Positions 13,031 to 26,200 of a DNA stretch of 64,000 nt are shown here, in pieces; positions within the stretch are counted from its first letter, which is position 1, and every line of letters starts with the position of its first letter. Made by a program: the position numbers and the translations under genes. The stretch lies in contig OZ024808.1 in NCBI GenBank assembly GCA_964017045.1, positions 28,986,495 to 29,050,494 on the forward strand, given 5' to 3'. The DNA comes from Omphiscola glabra (lineage: Eukaryota > Mollusca > Gastropoda > Lymnaeidae). The notes beneath the pieces are model-generated. The model saw only the letters and a program-made list of their open reading frames with translations, was not told where the DNA came from and made no database searches.

Positions 13031-13390
13031 TGGACTACGATGAGTCACTTCCTTGTTTTGTCACGTGATACGTAACAGCCATTGGTAGGCTTTCTGCTAC
13101 ACATAACAACAGATAACAGCTGATCAGCCATTGCCATTAATTCTAAAGCAAAATGTTTGTCTCCATCAGCGCTTCCCCAGTGTTAATTAAAAATGTTATT
13201 CTTGTATACACGCGTTTCTTTAAATGACATTCATTAAATGTGACAATAATTATAATTCAGTTATGATTAAAGGAAGAAAGTTGTTTGAAGAAAAATTTAT
13301 GAGCGACTAGTGTGTTGCAGACAGCCTCCCGGAAGTCTTACTTGTTTTTACACGTATCACGTGACAAAACAATCGACTCATCGTAGTCCA
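13031..13390. mobile_element. Inverted-repeat element, about 360 bp, non-coding
   Basis: Left arm TGGACTACGATGAGTC...TTGTTTTGTCACGTGATACG (13031-13073) is inverted at 13352-13390. Interior AT-rich without a frame. It adjoins the second GTCGTTTTGTCAC array. Could be a MITE of unknown superfamily; no clear target duplication. Confidence 0.6.
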
Positions 13391-13734
13391 TTACCGATTC
13401 ATTTTAAAGCGCCCTCTTTTCCTTTTTTCAACCCTCAAACCCATTATTTTCATCAATAAAATAATACCAAAGCACATTTTGGCACCCCTATCTGAAAGTC
13501 CATAAATAACCTATTTGAATCTCTAACTGCTGTAAAAATATCAAGCAGTGTTGTGCAATTGTCATGTTATGCTGTTGCTTTGTTGTTTTAAAATGGTGAA
13601 CACGCTATATATCATGCCAGTAGTACGGTAACAACAGTAACCATTTAATCCACCATTCGCATTTGAAGCAATCATAAACTACGTCACGAGTTTAGGAAAG
13701 TTTGTGTGCTTGTGCGGGGTGTCCCCACGAAATT

Positions 13735-13810
13735 ATGATCAAGTGTATTACATGCTCATGAGAAATGCGGCACCCCCAGGGCGACCTGGCGCATAATTTG
13801 GGAACCACTG
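13735..13810. mobile_element. Right-end fragment of an hAT-like MITE
   Basis: GCACCCCCAGGGCGACCTGG followed by TTTGGGAACCACTG, the inverse of a CAGTGGTTCCCAAA terminus. No left end identified. Confidence 0.4.
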
Positions 13811-14304
13811 TACTCGCCAAACAGTGGTGAAGACCCGTTATACATTTTTGTACTACAATGTCATAATTGTGTATGCATAAATAATAATATTTTTTTGCGG
13901 AGGGGGGGGGGTGTGTGTGTGTGTGTTTTCGAAAGCTCATTGTAAGTACGCTGGAAAAAAAGGGGGGGGGGGTAAAAAAAGCAGCAATGCACCATTTGGG
14001 GGTGGGAGAAAAATTTAACTTTTTTTTTTTGCGTATGTTTCTAAGCTACACCCCAATAAGGGATTTTAAGGTTGAAAATTATACATATACCGGGTATATT
14101 AAAAAAATAAGACAATCTATTTCAATATTCATGCTTTAACTTTAATATTACTAATACTACCTTCCAAATCTTAAAATCTATAACTACTGTAGGTTAAAGG
14201 TTACATTGTCAATAATGAGGTTGACAGTGTTTCCAGGTGTTGCACCATGCTCAGGAATTGCACGTAAAAAAACTGATAATTTGTAAAATTATGTTTAACA
14301 TAAT

Positions 14305-14462
14305 ACATCAAGTGACAGATCAAGTCAAGTGACAGATCAAGTCAAGTGACAGATCAAGTCAAGTGACAGATCAATTCAAGTGACAGATCAAGTCAAGTGA
14401 CAGATCAATTCAAGTGACAGATCAAGTCAAGTGACAGATCAAGTCAAGTGACAGATCAAGTA
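14305..14462. repeat. 17-bp minisatellite, about 9 units
   Basis: AAGTGACAGATCAAGTC with a T variant in two units. Confidence 0.95.
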
Positions 14463-14734
14463 GGACTGTAAGATAACAACAAAGACATAAGATTGCCCAT
14501 TGCTTATTTTATTGATAGCAAATGAAAAAAAATACATTGTACAGTCATAATGTGACAGAAAAGTTAATAAAACTTTACAAACATGTGGCTAGGCAGTGAA
14601 GGAAGTGCACATTCTGAACACCCATTCCAGTGAAACTCAAACTTCATGTCATCTTCTAAGTCACAGTGTGCCAAACATTTTAAACAACACAAGGCCACTA
14701 ATATAGCATTTTAATATCTCTATACTGTCATTAT

Positions 14735-14800
14735 TAAGGTGGACTTATATAGCGCGGTACCCCAGCCTAAGGCTAGGCTCACCGTGCTTCCCATAAAAAT
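14735..14800 (+). repeat. Dispersed ATAGCGCGGTACCCCAGCCT repeat
   Basis: The block ATATAGCGCGGTACCCCAGC with GGCTAGGCTCACCGTGCTT recurs at 41680-41735 (AAAGCGTAGTACCCCAACCT) and in weaker form at 47940-47990. Probably a SINE or LINE 3' tail; too short to assign. Confidence 0.6.
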
Positions 14801-16159
14801 AGCAAAAAAATTAATTTACCTCCCAAATCAACCCGTTGTTGGGAACACATACTCTACTAACAGTGGTTTTTGAATATTTCAGGGTTGAAAATTTTTGTTA
14901 GTTTTCAAAGACAAAATTTTATTTAAAAAAAATAACATATATCTTTCCATAGAGGAGTACCGGTACCTTAAATTAATTCCACTTGTTAAAGCCTACAGAC
15001 TGCTGGTAATTCCCACTGCACTAGTTTATATGGAACTGGATGGAAACAAGTCCTCTTTTGAATGCCACAAGAATTCCGAGGGCTCCAACAGAACTAAATT
15101 TGGCAGTGGTTATAGAATAATGCAGTGTATTTAAATTAAACATTAAATAAGAAAATCTTAAAAAGTGGTGGGGGGTGAGGGGAGTTTGTTGCTTTGGTCC
15201 CATGGTGTGTGGAGATGCTTCTTTGATACTTGACACTGGTTGAGAAGCTCTGTACTTAACAGCCCATTATGTCTCATGCCATTATTAAAATTCCTAACAA
15301 GCCAATTATATTGTGTTTTATTAAGCAAATCAGGGTTTAACTTAAAAAAGATTTAGACCAACTACAACATACCTGTCGGGCACAGCTACGAAATAATTTA
15401 ATGAAAATCATAAAAAAAAAAAAAAATTAAAATAAAATTACTCCACATTTAGTGCAGTTGAACCCAAATAATGCGCCCACCCAACCCCACACAAGATTTT
15501 TTCTTTCAAACTCAAGAATCAACGATTAAAAAAATATCACATATTTGAGAATGTTAATAATAATAATATAACAGTCTATGAAAGTATGCCAGCTAAACCT
15601 TGCACTATGGCTAGGCATGGAATTATTGCACATTCAATAATCAATCAAATTAATATGGAAATATTGATCTGGGATTCAGGCTATTTACAGTTACAAGACA
15701 GATTTCTGGGGAAAAGAAATAAGAAACTCATTATCTAACATTTGATAAATTTGAGATGTACCACTTCTCACTTCTTTTTAATTTAAATTCAATGAAAAAA
15801 ACAAACAAACCCAAACTGAAATTGTAAAAAATTCAATAAAAAGTATTTAAAAAACTTTGTTAATTCAAATGCTCAAAAAGGAAGAGACAATAAAGCAAGT
15901 GGAGCAAACTAATATAAAGGGATGTAACTAATATGTATCAAGGATTAAAAGGGAGGTGATAAAATTCAACCAACTGACAAAAGAAAGCTGGTTGTAACCA
16001 ATAAAATGGCGGGTGGAGAGAAGGGTTGACAAGAATGGGGGAAAAAACAAAAACATGAGCAAAATTTGGATAATTGAATCCATGCCCTTAAAAGGTGTGC
16101 ATAGGTGTGTCATCAGGTCTATGCACATTTACAACACTATGTTTTAAAATGTGTTAGGT

Positions 16160-16505
16160 GTAACTTTAATCTGACAACCATGCGGTGCATCCATGGCCAT
16201 GTGATGTTGGCCCTGTGGTGTTTCCCTAAATATGCTGCATCCATGGCCCAGTGGCGTTCCCCTAAACAATGTGGTGTATCACTAAATGTGTGGCATTAAT
16301 GGCCCTGTGGTGCTCCCCCAAACAATGTGGTGTATACATGGCCCTGTGGTGTTCCCTTAAACAATGTGGTGTATACATGGCTCTGTGGTGTTTCTTTAAT
16401 CAGTGATTCTTTAAAAATGTGGTGTATCCATGACCCTGTGGTGCTTCTTTAAACCATGTGGTTGCATCCATTGCTCTGTGGTGCTTCTTTAAACCATGTG
16501 GTTGG
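16160..16505. repeat. Degenerate tandem repeat of about 35-45 bp units
   Basis: Recurring GTGGTGTATCCATGGCCCTG and TTCCCTAAACAATG with many differences. Old array. Confidence 0.75.
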
Positions 16506-17210
16506 TGAGCCGCTTGTTACCATCTAGTATAAATAAGAACATCCAAAAATTTCCTTTTGACGCTCATGTGGTTCTGGTGTAATATATTTTCCACAGGGCT
16601 ACAGGGTCTGGAGTATGGCATGGGTTGACTCCACTTGTCTGTAATCTTGACTTCAAATAAAATCAAGTCCACAGTTTCCGATGCTCAGATTATGAAATAA
16701 TGACTTTGTTCCCAAAGGCAGCTAGCAAAACAAAGAGTTCCAAGTGTGGCAGAAGTGATGTGAGAATATCTGAGCATGTTCATCAACTGTATAACATGTG
16801 GAGTAAACCACAATGTTAAAAAAAAATGGACTCAAGATATTAACGACATAGATGAGTACGGTATAGAATAATGGGAATTGTCACATAAAATATACATTAC
16901 AAATCCCTAACATACTATACATAAAAATTCCACTGCAAACATTCAAATGTTGTTTTTTTTTGTTGAAAAATTTAAAAAGCAGAATGCACCAAAGTGATCC
17001 AGTAAAACTATAAACGTTATAAACATTGTTGTTGTTGGACTTAATGATAAATAGTTCTTAAATTTGGATGGACAGCTGTATAGTAAGTAGGCTGGTTGCA
17101 ATTTAAATCACAAAATCTAACACTTATATAAGAGGAATAGTTGTGCTAAAACAGAATCTGGACACAGACTTTAAAATAAAATGTTGTGAGAAAACTTAAT
17201 TCCATCTCAA

Positions 17211-20200
17211 TCAAGTCTGAGTCTGACTAATGCTGAGACTCCGCAGGTCACTGAGAAAGCCTTCAGGTGTCAGAATGTGGGTCGCACCTGAACATATGGT
17301 AAAAAATAAGTACGATTAAGAGTAATAAACAAGAACTTATGAGAATAGGAAAAAAATAAGATTAAGAGTAATAAACAAGAACTTATGAGAATAGGGAAAA
17401 TAAGATTAGGAGTAATAATCAAGAACTTATGAGAATAGGGAAAAATAAGATTATGAGTAAGAAACAAGAACTTATAAGAATAGGCAAAAATAAGATTAAG
17501 AGTAATAAACATGAACTTATAAGAATAGGGAAAAATAAGATTAAGAGTAAGAAAAAAAAACTTGTAACAGGAAATGAATACAACATATTATGATATCCCA
17601 GACCCAAACAACAATTATTTTAATTTAAAAGGAAAGGAAAGAAGTTTTGAGGACTTTGTGAAACACACATTTTCTTAAAGAATTTTTTTTTTCCAAATAA
17701 AATTACTTGAAAACCAACAATCTAGAAATAGAAGTCCACAACAGATGTCACTGGGAGCCATGCGAGAGCAGATTTGATAGGAATCCATGACTAATGAATT
17801 AAATGGTTGTTTCTTTTCACAAGTTAACTGCATCAAATATAAAGGCTATCACAGTAACCTATTGACGAGAGAGATACAGCCATCCTGTACAAACAGAGCA
17901 CAACAAGGTCATCATGTAAAGCTCTTGGTTACCAGTTGCTACCTAGCCTTTTATCATGTAAAGCTCTTGGTCACCAGTTGCTACCTAGCCTTTTATCATG
18001 TAAAACTCTTGGTCACCAGTTGCTACCTAGCCTTTTATCATGTAAAGCTCTTGGTCACCAGTTGCTACCTAGCCTTTTATCATGTAAAACTCTTGGTCAC
18101 CAGTTGCTACCTAGCCTTTTATCATGTAAAGCTCTTGGTCACCAGTTGCTACCTAGCCTTTTATCATGTAATACTCTTGGTCACCAGTTGCTACCTAGCC
18201 TTTTATCATGTAAAACTCTTGGTCACCAGTTGCTACCTAGCCTTTTATCATGTAATACTCTTGGTCACCAGTTGCTACCTAGCCTTTTAACATGTAAAAC
18301 TCTTGGTCACCAGTTGCTACCTAGCCTTTTATCATGTAATACTCTTGGTCACCAGTTGCTACCTAGCCTTTTATCATGTAATACTCTTGGTCACCAGTTG
18401 CTACCTAGCCTTTTATCATGTAAAACTCTTGGTCACCAGTTGCTACCTAGCCTTTTATCATGTAAAACTCTTGGTCACCAGTTGCTACCTAGCCTTTTAT
18501 CATGTAAAACTCTTGGTCACCAGTTGCTACCTAGCCTTTTATCATGTAAAACTCTTGGTCACCAGTTGCTACCTAGCCTTTTAACAAAGTTGTTGACATT
18601 TGGTTGGCGTAGATGAGCTCCAGTTGTTTTAAACAGCTTAAAAAAAGTCAGTAAACAAATGAAGTACCTATGAGGACCTCCCAGTTCTTGACCGACTGCG
18701 TCACAGAGTAAGCACATCTCATTTCAGAGTAAGTCACACCGCCTATTATAAAAACTATAAGTCTCGGGCCGGATTTGTAGCTTTGTTTACCCTTTTCCTG
18801 GTGCCACTGTCCATAGTTTCTGGCACTGGAAACAAAAAAGAAATAAATGTCAGGATTAGAATAATTTCATTCATGGAAACCACACAACAGCGGTTCTCAA
18901 CTTGTGGGTCGCAACCCCTTTGGGGGTCGAACGACCCTTTCCAAGGGGTCGCCTAAGACCATCAGAAAACACATGTACTCTACAGTTATGAAGTAACAAC
19001 GAAATTAATTTTGCGATTGGGGGTCGCCACAACCTGACGAACTGTTTTAAGGGGTCGCGTCATTAGGAGGGTTGAGAACCGCTGCCATACAACCACCCTG
19101 AACAAGGGAGAGAATTTGGTATTGGGTAGTATTTGAACATTTGCTAATGGCTAGTATAAAATAGTAAGAAATAGATGTGGGACACATTAAATGAAAATAC
19201 AGCAGAGTGAAATTTAAGCCTGAAACCACAATAACAATCTAAGTTCAAATTCTCCACTGCATTTTCTTGTGACAGCTTTCAGGCCAAACATTCTTAAATT
19301 TTGTGGCCTTTCTATTGAATGCACTGACCTGCGTTGTGGTCCTGGAATGTGTGGTCTTGAATTAGCTCCACCAGCCAAGAATGGGAAGTGCCTGGCATCT
19401 AACTTGTCTTCAATGGCATCCTGGAATTAAGTGTTCTTTTCAAAATTCTTCAACCGGAAAATTGAGTTATTTTCATTAAATATCATTGCGCTGTCCACTT
19501 TAATAAAGATCAAGGCTGCCCAGAATAAAACATATTTTAAGACTCTTGATTATTCATCTTTGAAATGTGACTCCAACCATGGCTGGCTTGACACCACCCA
19601 TGGCTGGCTTGACTCCAACTATGGCTGGCTTGACACCACGCATGGCTGGCTTGACACCACCCATGGCTGGCTTGACACCAAGCATGGCTGGCTTGACACC
19701 ACCCATGGCTGGCTTGACACCACCCAAGCAAGGTCATGCTCAAGGTCATACTGAACCGACTAAGACCATATGCCGACAGAATCATTGCTGAAGAACAGGC
19801 GGGCTTTAGGCAAGGCCGTGGCACTACTGAGCAGATCCTAAACCTCCGGATACTATGTGAGAAATATGCTCAACACCAACAAAACCTATACCACGTCTTT
19901 GTAGATTTCAAGAAGGCATTCGACAGGGTTTGGCATGCTGCTTTATGGGCCACCATGAGGCACTACAACATCAACACAAACTTGACCAGAATGATAAGAA
20001 GCCTCTATGATAAGGCCACCAGTGCAGTCTTCTTCAACAATAACATCGGAGAATGGTTCAAGACCACGGTTGGAGTACGACAAGGCTGCTTGCTCTCCCA
20101 CACCCTGTTCAACATCTTCTTAGAGAGAATTATGTCAGATGCACTAGAAACGCATGTAGGGACAGTCAGCATTGGTGGCAGAACAATCACCAATCTACGT

Positions 20201-23200
20201 TTTGCGGATGACATAGACGGACTGGCTGGAAGCGAGGAAGAGCTAGCCAACCTAGTAAAGAGTCTCGACAATACTTCAACGTCCTTTGGCATGCAAATCA
20301 GTGCAGAAAAGACAAAAATGATGACGAATAGCACTAATGGCATCACCACTGAAATTAAGGTCGGGGAGGAAAGATTAGAGACAGTTGGCAGCTTCAAGTA
20401 CCTCGGAGCAATAGTATCGGAACAAGGCTCCAGGCCCAAATTAATGGCCAGGATTGTGCAGACCACGACAGCACTAAAGAGGCTCAAGAAAATATGGAAC
20501 GACAAAAATATAGCCCCCAGCACCAAAATCAGGCTGATGCGCTCATTAATCCTCTCCATTTTCTTATATGCATGTGAGTCCTGGACATTAACAGCAGAAC
20601 TTGAAAGGAAAATAAAGGCGATGGAGATGAGATGTTACAGAGGCATTCTTGGCATCTGCTATAGAGACCACATCACCAATGAGCAAATAAAAGAAAGGAT
20701 TCGTCAGGCAATTGGGCAATACGATGACCTCCTGACGTCTGTTAAAAAGCGCAAACTTGAGTGGTATGGCCACATGACCAGAAAACAAGGGCTCGCCAAA
20801 GAGATCTTGCAGGGCACTACTAGAGGAGGGAGAAGAAGAGGAAGACAAAGAAAAAGATGGGAAGATAATATCAAAGAATGGACGGGATTACAACAAGGCG
20901 ATGCTATGCGTAGGGCGGAAGACCGAGAGGAATGGAGAAGAATAGTGTACATGTCATCTGTGGCGCCCCAACGGTCGAAGGACTACGGGACCTGATGATG
21001 ATGGCTGGCTAGACACCACCCATGGCTGGCTTGACACCACCCATGGCTGGCTTGACACCACCCATGGCTGGCTTGACACCACCAATGGCTGGCTTGACAC
21101 CACCCATGGCTGGCTTGATACCACCCATGGCTGGCTTGACACCACCCATGGCTGGCTTGACACCACCCATGGCTGGCCATATCTTATTATTTAAAAATTT
21201 AAATAATGGTTAGAGTTGCAAAACTTATTTTTTCATAGGATAAATTAACATGTTTCTATTTTATTTTTAAATAGTCAAGCCAAGGGGGCTGAATTTATAA
21301 TTCTCTTGATATGATCAATATAAGCAAAGAAATACCTAAAGAAAGTAACACCATTCAGATTTTAGCGCTGTCAATCTAATATTGGTTAGCTAACCTTACA
21401 TTAGTCAACCATGTTCTTTCATCATTTGCATTGACCTACCTCCAGTATATCTTTAATATAAGGTACCCATCGGGACATCTGGTAGGTGTGCTCCGAGGCT
21501 CTCACTTTACGGTTAAATGGTTGGTAGGGTTGCTGAGTTTTACGCCTGCCACCCTAATAATAAACCAACAAACAAAACATTGTCGCCTTAAGATGATGGG
21601 TTTAACCCTCGAGAAGGAATCGCTGATTTACAAGACAAAAAAGGGAAAACTTATTGGGTGATAAAAAGATTTGAGATTCTGGTTCATGTAAACCTGGTTC
21701 TAAATTGCTTCCGATGTTAGAACTAAGAACTTGGGTAGGCTAGAAATCACCAAATCTAAATATTAAAAAATTTCTTCCAAGACTTCAACAATTTCCAAAT
21801 AATGCTGGTAGAGGTAAAACTTGACTGAGGAAAAGAGAATCTTGTCTAATAAAATATCACAATCCACAGCTAACTTAAAATCATGGGAAACACGCCTAGC
21901 TGACATAATCTCTCAATTAACCGAATTAAAAACTTCTATTAAAGTTTGATGTATGGGTAAATGCAAGGACAAAATAAATAGAAGTTCTTAACTGCTTGAT
22001 TAGTGCAACAGGTCCATAAGTGTATTTGCCACCACTTGGTTGGCAATAGTAACATACCTGCCTGACTATAATCTCCAAACAAATAACTTTACCCCATTTA
22101 TTTTTAAAATATTTATTTATATATTCATGTTTTGTCTGATCAACAGCCATTTTGCAGACAAGTACTTAATTTGTGTACATGCCGTATATAATTTGTATGT
22201 TCAAAGACATTTCACTTAAAAACTGTTCTAAGAACTTTATGAGGCCCCACAAGCAAACAATTTGCTCAAATGTTCCTTAAATGTGTTTTGATTACATTTG
22301 TAATTTGTACCCTTTTAATCCCTAATTATCCTTTCAATCATATACAACATAATAAACACTGTAAGTCTTCACATTGAAATATTTCAATCTATTATTAATT
22401 TGTGTGTGTGTGGGAAAGATCATTGATGAAATAAAAAAAAAAATGGCACAGTTTAAAGACACATCATTTTAAAATAACAGTATTCTTAGGATTGTCAAAA
22501 CAAATATATCTAAATAAATAATATCACTGAAAAGCTGAATAAAAGAAAATTCCATTCAAATGTAGACCTTGCGACCACCAATAAATCATATAATGATAAA
22601 AATGATTGATTTAAAAAAAAAAAAACTTGGCTTCTCAGTGTTTCAATGTTTGAGTTTCAGAGTCCAGTATGTGAAGTACATGAAATAACAATGTGTTCTC
22701 ACAGCAGGCCATGACTGTCTGGGGTTGGCTGTATGATATTGTCAGGCAAACCAAAGTAGACAAGTATGTATTCAACACAGCTACACATCTTGGATACAGT
22801 AAAGAGGATAGTGTAGATAAAACAGAGGGGCATAACTGCCATGACAGTTGTATTATAATCATATTTTCATCGATAATCTTCTGAATTGCGAAGAAAATAG
22901 AGTGTACAATTTTATTTTACAATGTTGTTATATTTGGTTGGTATCTCGTATAATTGTGTACATATTTGCCTGGTATGTTATCTTGCATAATTGTGTGTAT
23001 TATATTTGGTTGATATCTCGTATAATTGTGTACATATTTGCCTGGTATGTTATCTTGTATAATTGTGTATATTATATTTGGCTGGTATCTCGTATAATTG
23101 TGTACACGATGCAAAAAGACCTAAAAAAATATGTCTCACTGTTTGTGTTATATTTTCAAGAGATAATACAATGCTACAGTGACGTAGTTATTCGATGCCC

Positions 23201-26200
23201 ATATTGAGGATTAGTACTGATAATACTGAAAATATCAGCTATAGTATTGATTAGTATGTATATGTAATGAGCCCGTTTTTTGTTTCCCAAAATAAGGTTA
23301 ACAAAAGTTAATATAAAAAAAATGTATGCTGTACAAATTGTTCCACCATCCCCCATGCAAACTCATATTTAATATAAAAAAATAATAAAGATGGGCATGA
23401 TGGATTTAAAAATTTAACAAAAAGCAAAATATAGCAGAGGTCATCATTTATTAAAACCAAAGTATTAAAGCGAAAAATTGGAATTTTGTAAAAATGAAAA
23501 TTTGAATGGATGGATGGTTGAGTAGTGTATTGATTATGGAGGAAGGGCTCATTCAATAATATAGACTGGGAGATTACTTAGCACCCACCTAAAAATATTC
23601 TATCATAATCCCTCACACCTCTTCTAAAATTTAATGCCATTGCCAGGGTGATAAAAATAAGCTTGTCAGCTAAAAACTTTTGAAATTGACAAATGAAAAA
23701 AAAAAAGTATATATAATAATTTATAATAAAATAGTAGAGACTATGTTAATCGTGATTACGGTATTATAACTTACTGGTTTGGATAAAATAATCATGTGCA
23801 TTATTAAAATCATTTAGTAATAAATTCCACTGCTCCATCTAATCACTTATATAATTCTATGAACTTGCATTTGATTTAGACTCTTGCAAACTCTTCATGT
23901 CAGCTGATAGATTGAGTACAGGTTAACAGATTCATCTGCCAACAGTATTTGTTTTAGATATCATGTGATAGCTCCAACCCATTTTTTACAGACACAAATT
24001 AGTTGCTTTTTTATAAAAAAAATCAGTTTAAAAACCAAGACAAAATGAATGAGAACTGTAAAGGCAAGCTGAGGATTTATTTGTTCAGAACTCTTTCCAG
24101 TGACTCAGTCATAGAGAAAATATATTAAATCCTAATCCTAGGTTTGTTAGGATTACTCTATTTAAGGTCATTGATCAATGTCAGCAGTCTTTTAAAGTAG
24201 CCATTATCCATATGGCACATTTTTGACCAGTTGAATTCCCCTTATTCAAGCAATTAATCTTAACAAATGCCTAATTTGATCATGCAATTCGTCTCTGAGG
24301 TAAGTACAACATCAAGTGAGGATAATTTTATATGAATGAGCCCTTAGCCATAATTTATGTTTGCGGTATTGTAAACGAAGGGAGGTTACCAAGCAGGATC
24401 CTGGGAGTTGTTACCTGTCCTTGGAATGTTCCATAACTTTCATTGAGAATACCCTTCTTACCGGTTGTGGGCTAAGGACGGCAATCAGAAGCGTGAGAGG
24501 AGAGAGAAAAGTAGCGGAGCTTCACGTCAATTTTTTTTTGGGATTAGTTATTTAAGTGTAGAATAATTTTAGCACGAAAAACTTTCTTTTTAAAAGCGTC
24601 AACCCGTACATGTTACAGGAGCCAGGGTTTTATACCCTTCATATCTCATTTATTGTAATTGAAAAAAAAAAAAAAAAAACTACTGTAAGCTGCTATATTT
24701 TGGTAAAATCTTTAAAAATAATATTATTTATAAACAAAACTCAGTCTCAGGTGAGATTTGATGGTTTAAATTCATTATTTAAAATGTATTTAACAAACTT
24801 TTCATGACTGGAAATCATTATAGATATCTATTCTATAGATTGCCAAAAATATTATAAATTTGAGTTAGAAAAAAACTTTAAGGTAAAAAGGTGATGTTGG
24901 TGATTTTAAAAAAATAATACCGGTAAATGAAAATAATCATGATGCAGCTATGCATTACAGAAATGAACTGACAAAAATATCACTGAAAACGTGAATCAAT
25001 TGAAATAAAAGGAGATTGTAAATGTTTAGTACATTCAACTCCACAAAAGAATTTAAGAAATCATAAATGATTTTGTTCTAAATTTCTACATTTTAACAGA
25101 AACAGTGCAATTTTTAAAAAAAATGTATTGCTTGGGTACAAAAACAGTATGGACTCAAATCATTTCACTGATCATTAAATTTGTAAATATTAAAGCCAGT
25201 TTAAAAAGAAAAATCATGCACTAGGAAGAAATTATCAGACGTGAAAGGCACTGACTTTAAGCTTGCAAGGATATTTGATAAAAGTAGACTTCTCAAGGAA
25301 ACTATACATCAATAGTTTTTACTCTGATCCATGTTCAATATACAACAAGCTGGATTTTTGTAAACTTTTTTAGAATCTAATGAAATATTCAAATTCTGCA
25401 ATTTCTTTAGGTGCGCTTTAGATAGTTTTCTTTAAATATTAACAACAAATATTACACTAACATCAATTAACTAAACAATATTTAAGAGAAAATAAGGGAT
25501 CTCAAAACATAAAAGTGCACAGTCCCAATACAGCCCTAAGGACAGTAAGCATGGACACATAAAACTGGTCCTTACTGTAATTATGTGCATGGACACTGCA
25601 GTAACGCTAGGGTCTGCATTGTAATAAAACAATTGTTAATATTTTCAACTGATGAGAAAATGTAACATATGGCTGATATTTTGAGGAATGCCACATTTAT
25701 TTCCCTTATCAAATTATCTGCTCAGTAATCGCAAACACGTGGTAATGAAGTCGTGTGATCACCAACACGTGGTGATGAAGTCGTCTGATCACAAACTTGA
25801 ACAATTAAAAACTGAGGTGTGAGGATTAACATGCCATGCTTTCATGCGTTGGTATCTACAGGCTTTGTATCCTATGTTAGCATGGGAGTTTCTCCTCAAA
25901 TTCAACTTATGTCCACTCAGTGAGCTGTTAATGCTTACAAAGACATTAGAGTAATAAGTGTATGGATATATGTCAGAATCCTGAAATTTACAGGTATTTA
26001 GGGATAAATATTTTATTAACAGTTTCTAAATTTAATACTTCTAAAAACATCAACAGAAAGATTTCAGTTATTTAAAAACTGGGATCTTGAATGAATCATC
26101 CAATAGCAAAAATATTTTATTTTAATTGTGTGCCCTTAGAATAGAAGCCATTTTGCAATAAAATCTGCATGCTACTTTTTAAAAATTGGAGCTCTTCTCT

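Larger units (their letters stand above)
11284..17210. other. Spacer between the two Munc18 genes
   Basis: 5' flank of the paralog and 3' flank of the orthologue. Holds a LINE scrap, two GTCGTTTTGTCAC arrays, the inverted-repeat element, the 17-bp array and a degenerate array; otherwise AT-rich with poly-C and poly-G runs. No gene recognised; the promoter of the paralog must lie near 11284 but shows no clear element. Confidence 0.7.

Noticed and set aside
14305..14462. CRISPR-like array
   Set aside because: Direct repeats are contiguous with no unique spacers; a 17-bp minisatellite in eukaryotic DNA.
17787..18616. Overlapping plus-strand ORFs of 167, 226 and 93 codons
   Set aside because: They are three frames through a 42-bp minisatellite inside a Munc18-1 intron on the opposite strand; no start context or non-repeat sequence supports coding.
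20005..20559. 184-codon minus-strand ORF
   Set aside because: Antisense shadow of the LINE reverse transcriptase frame.
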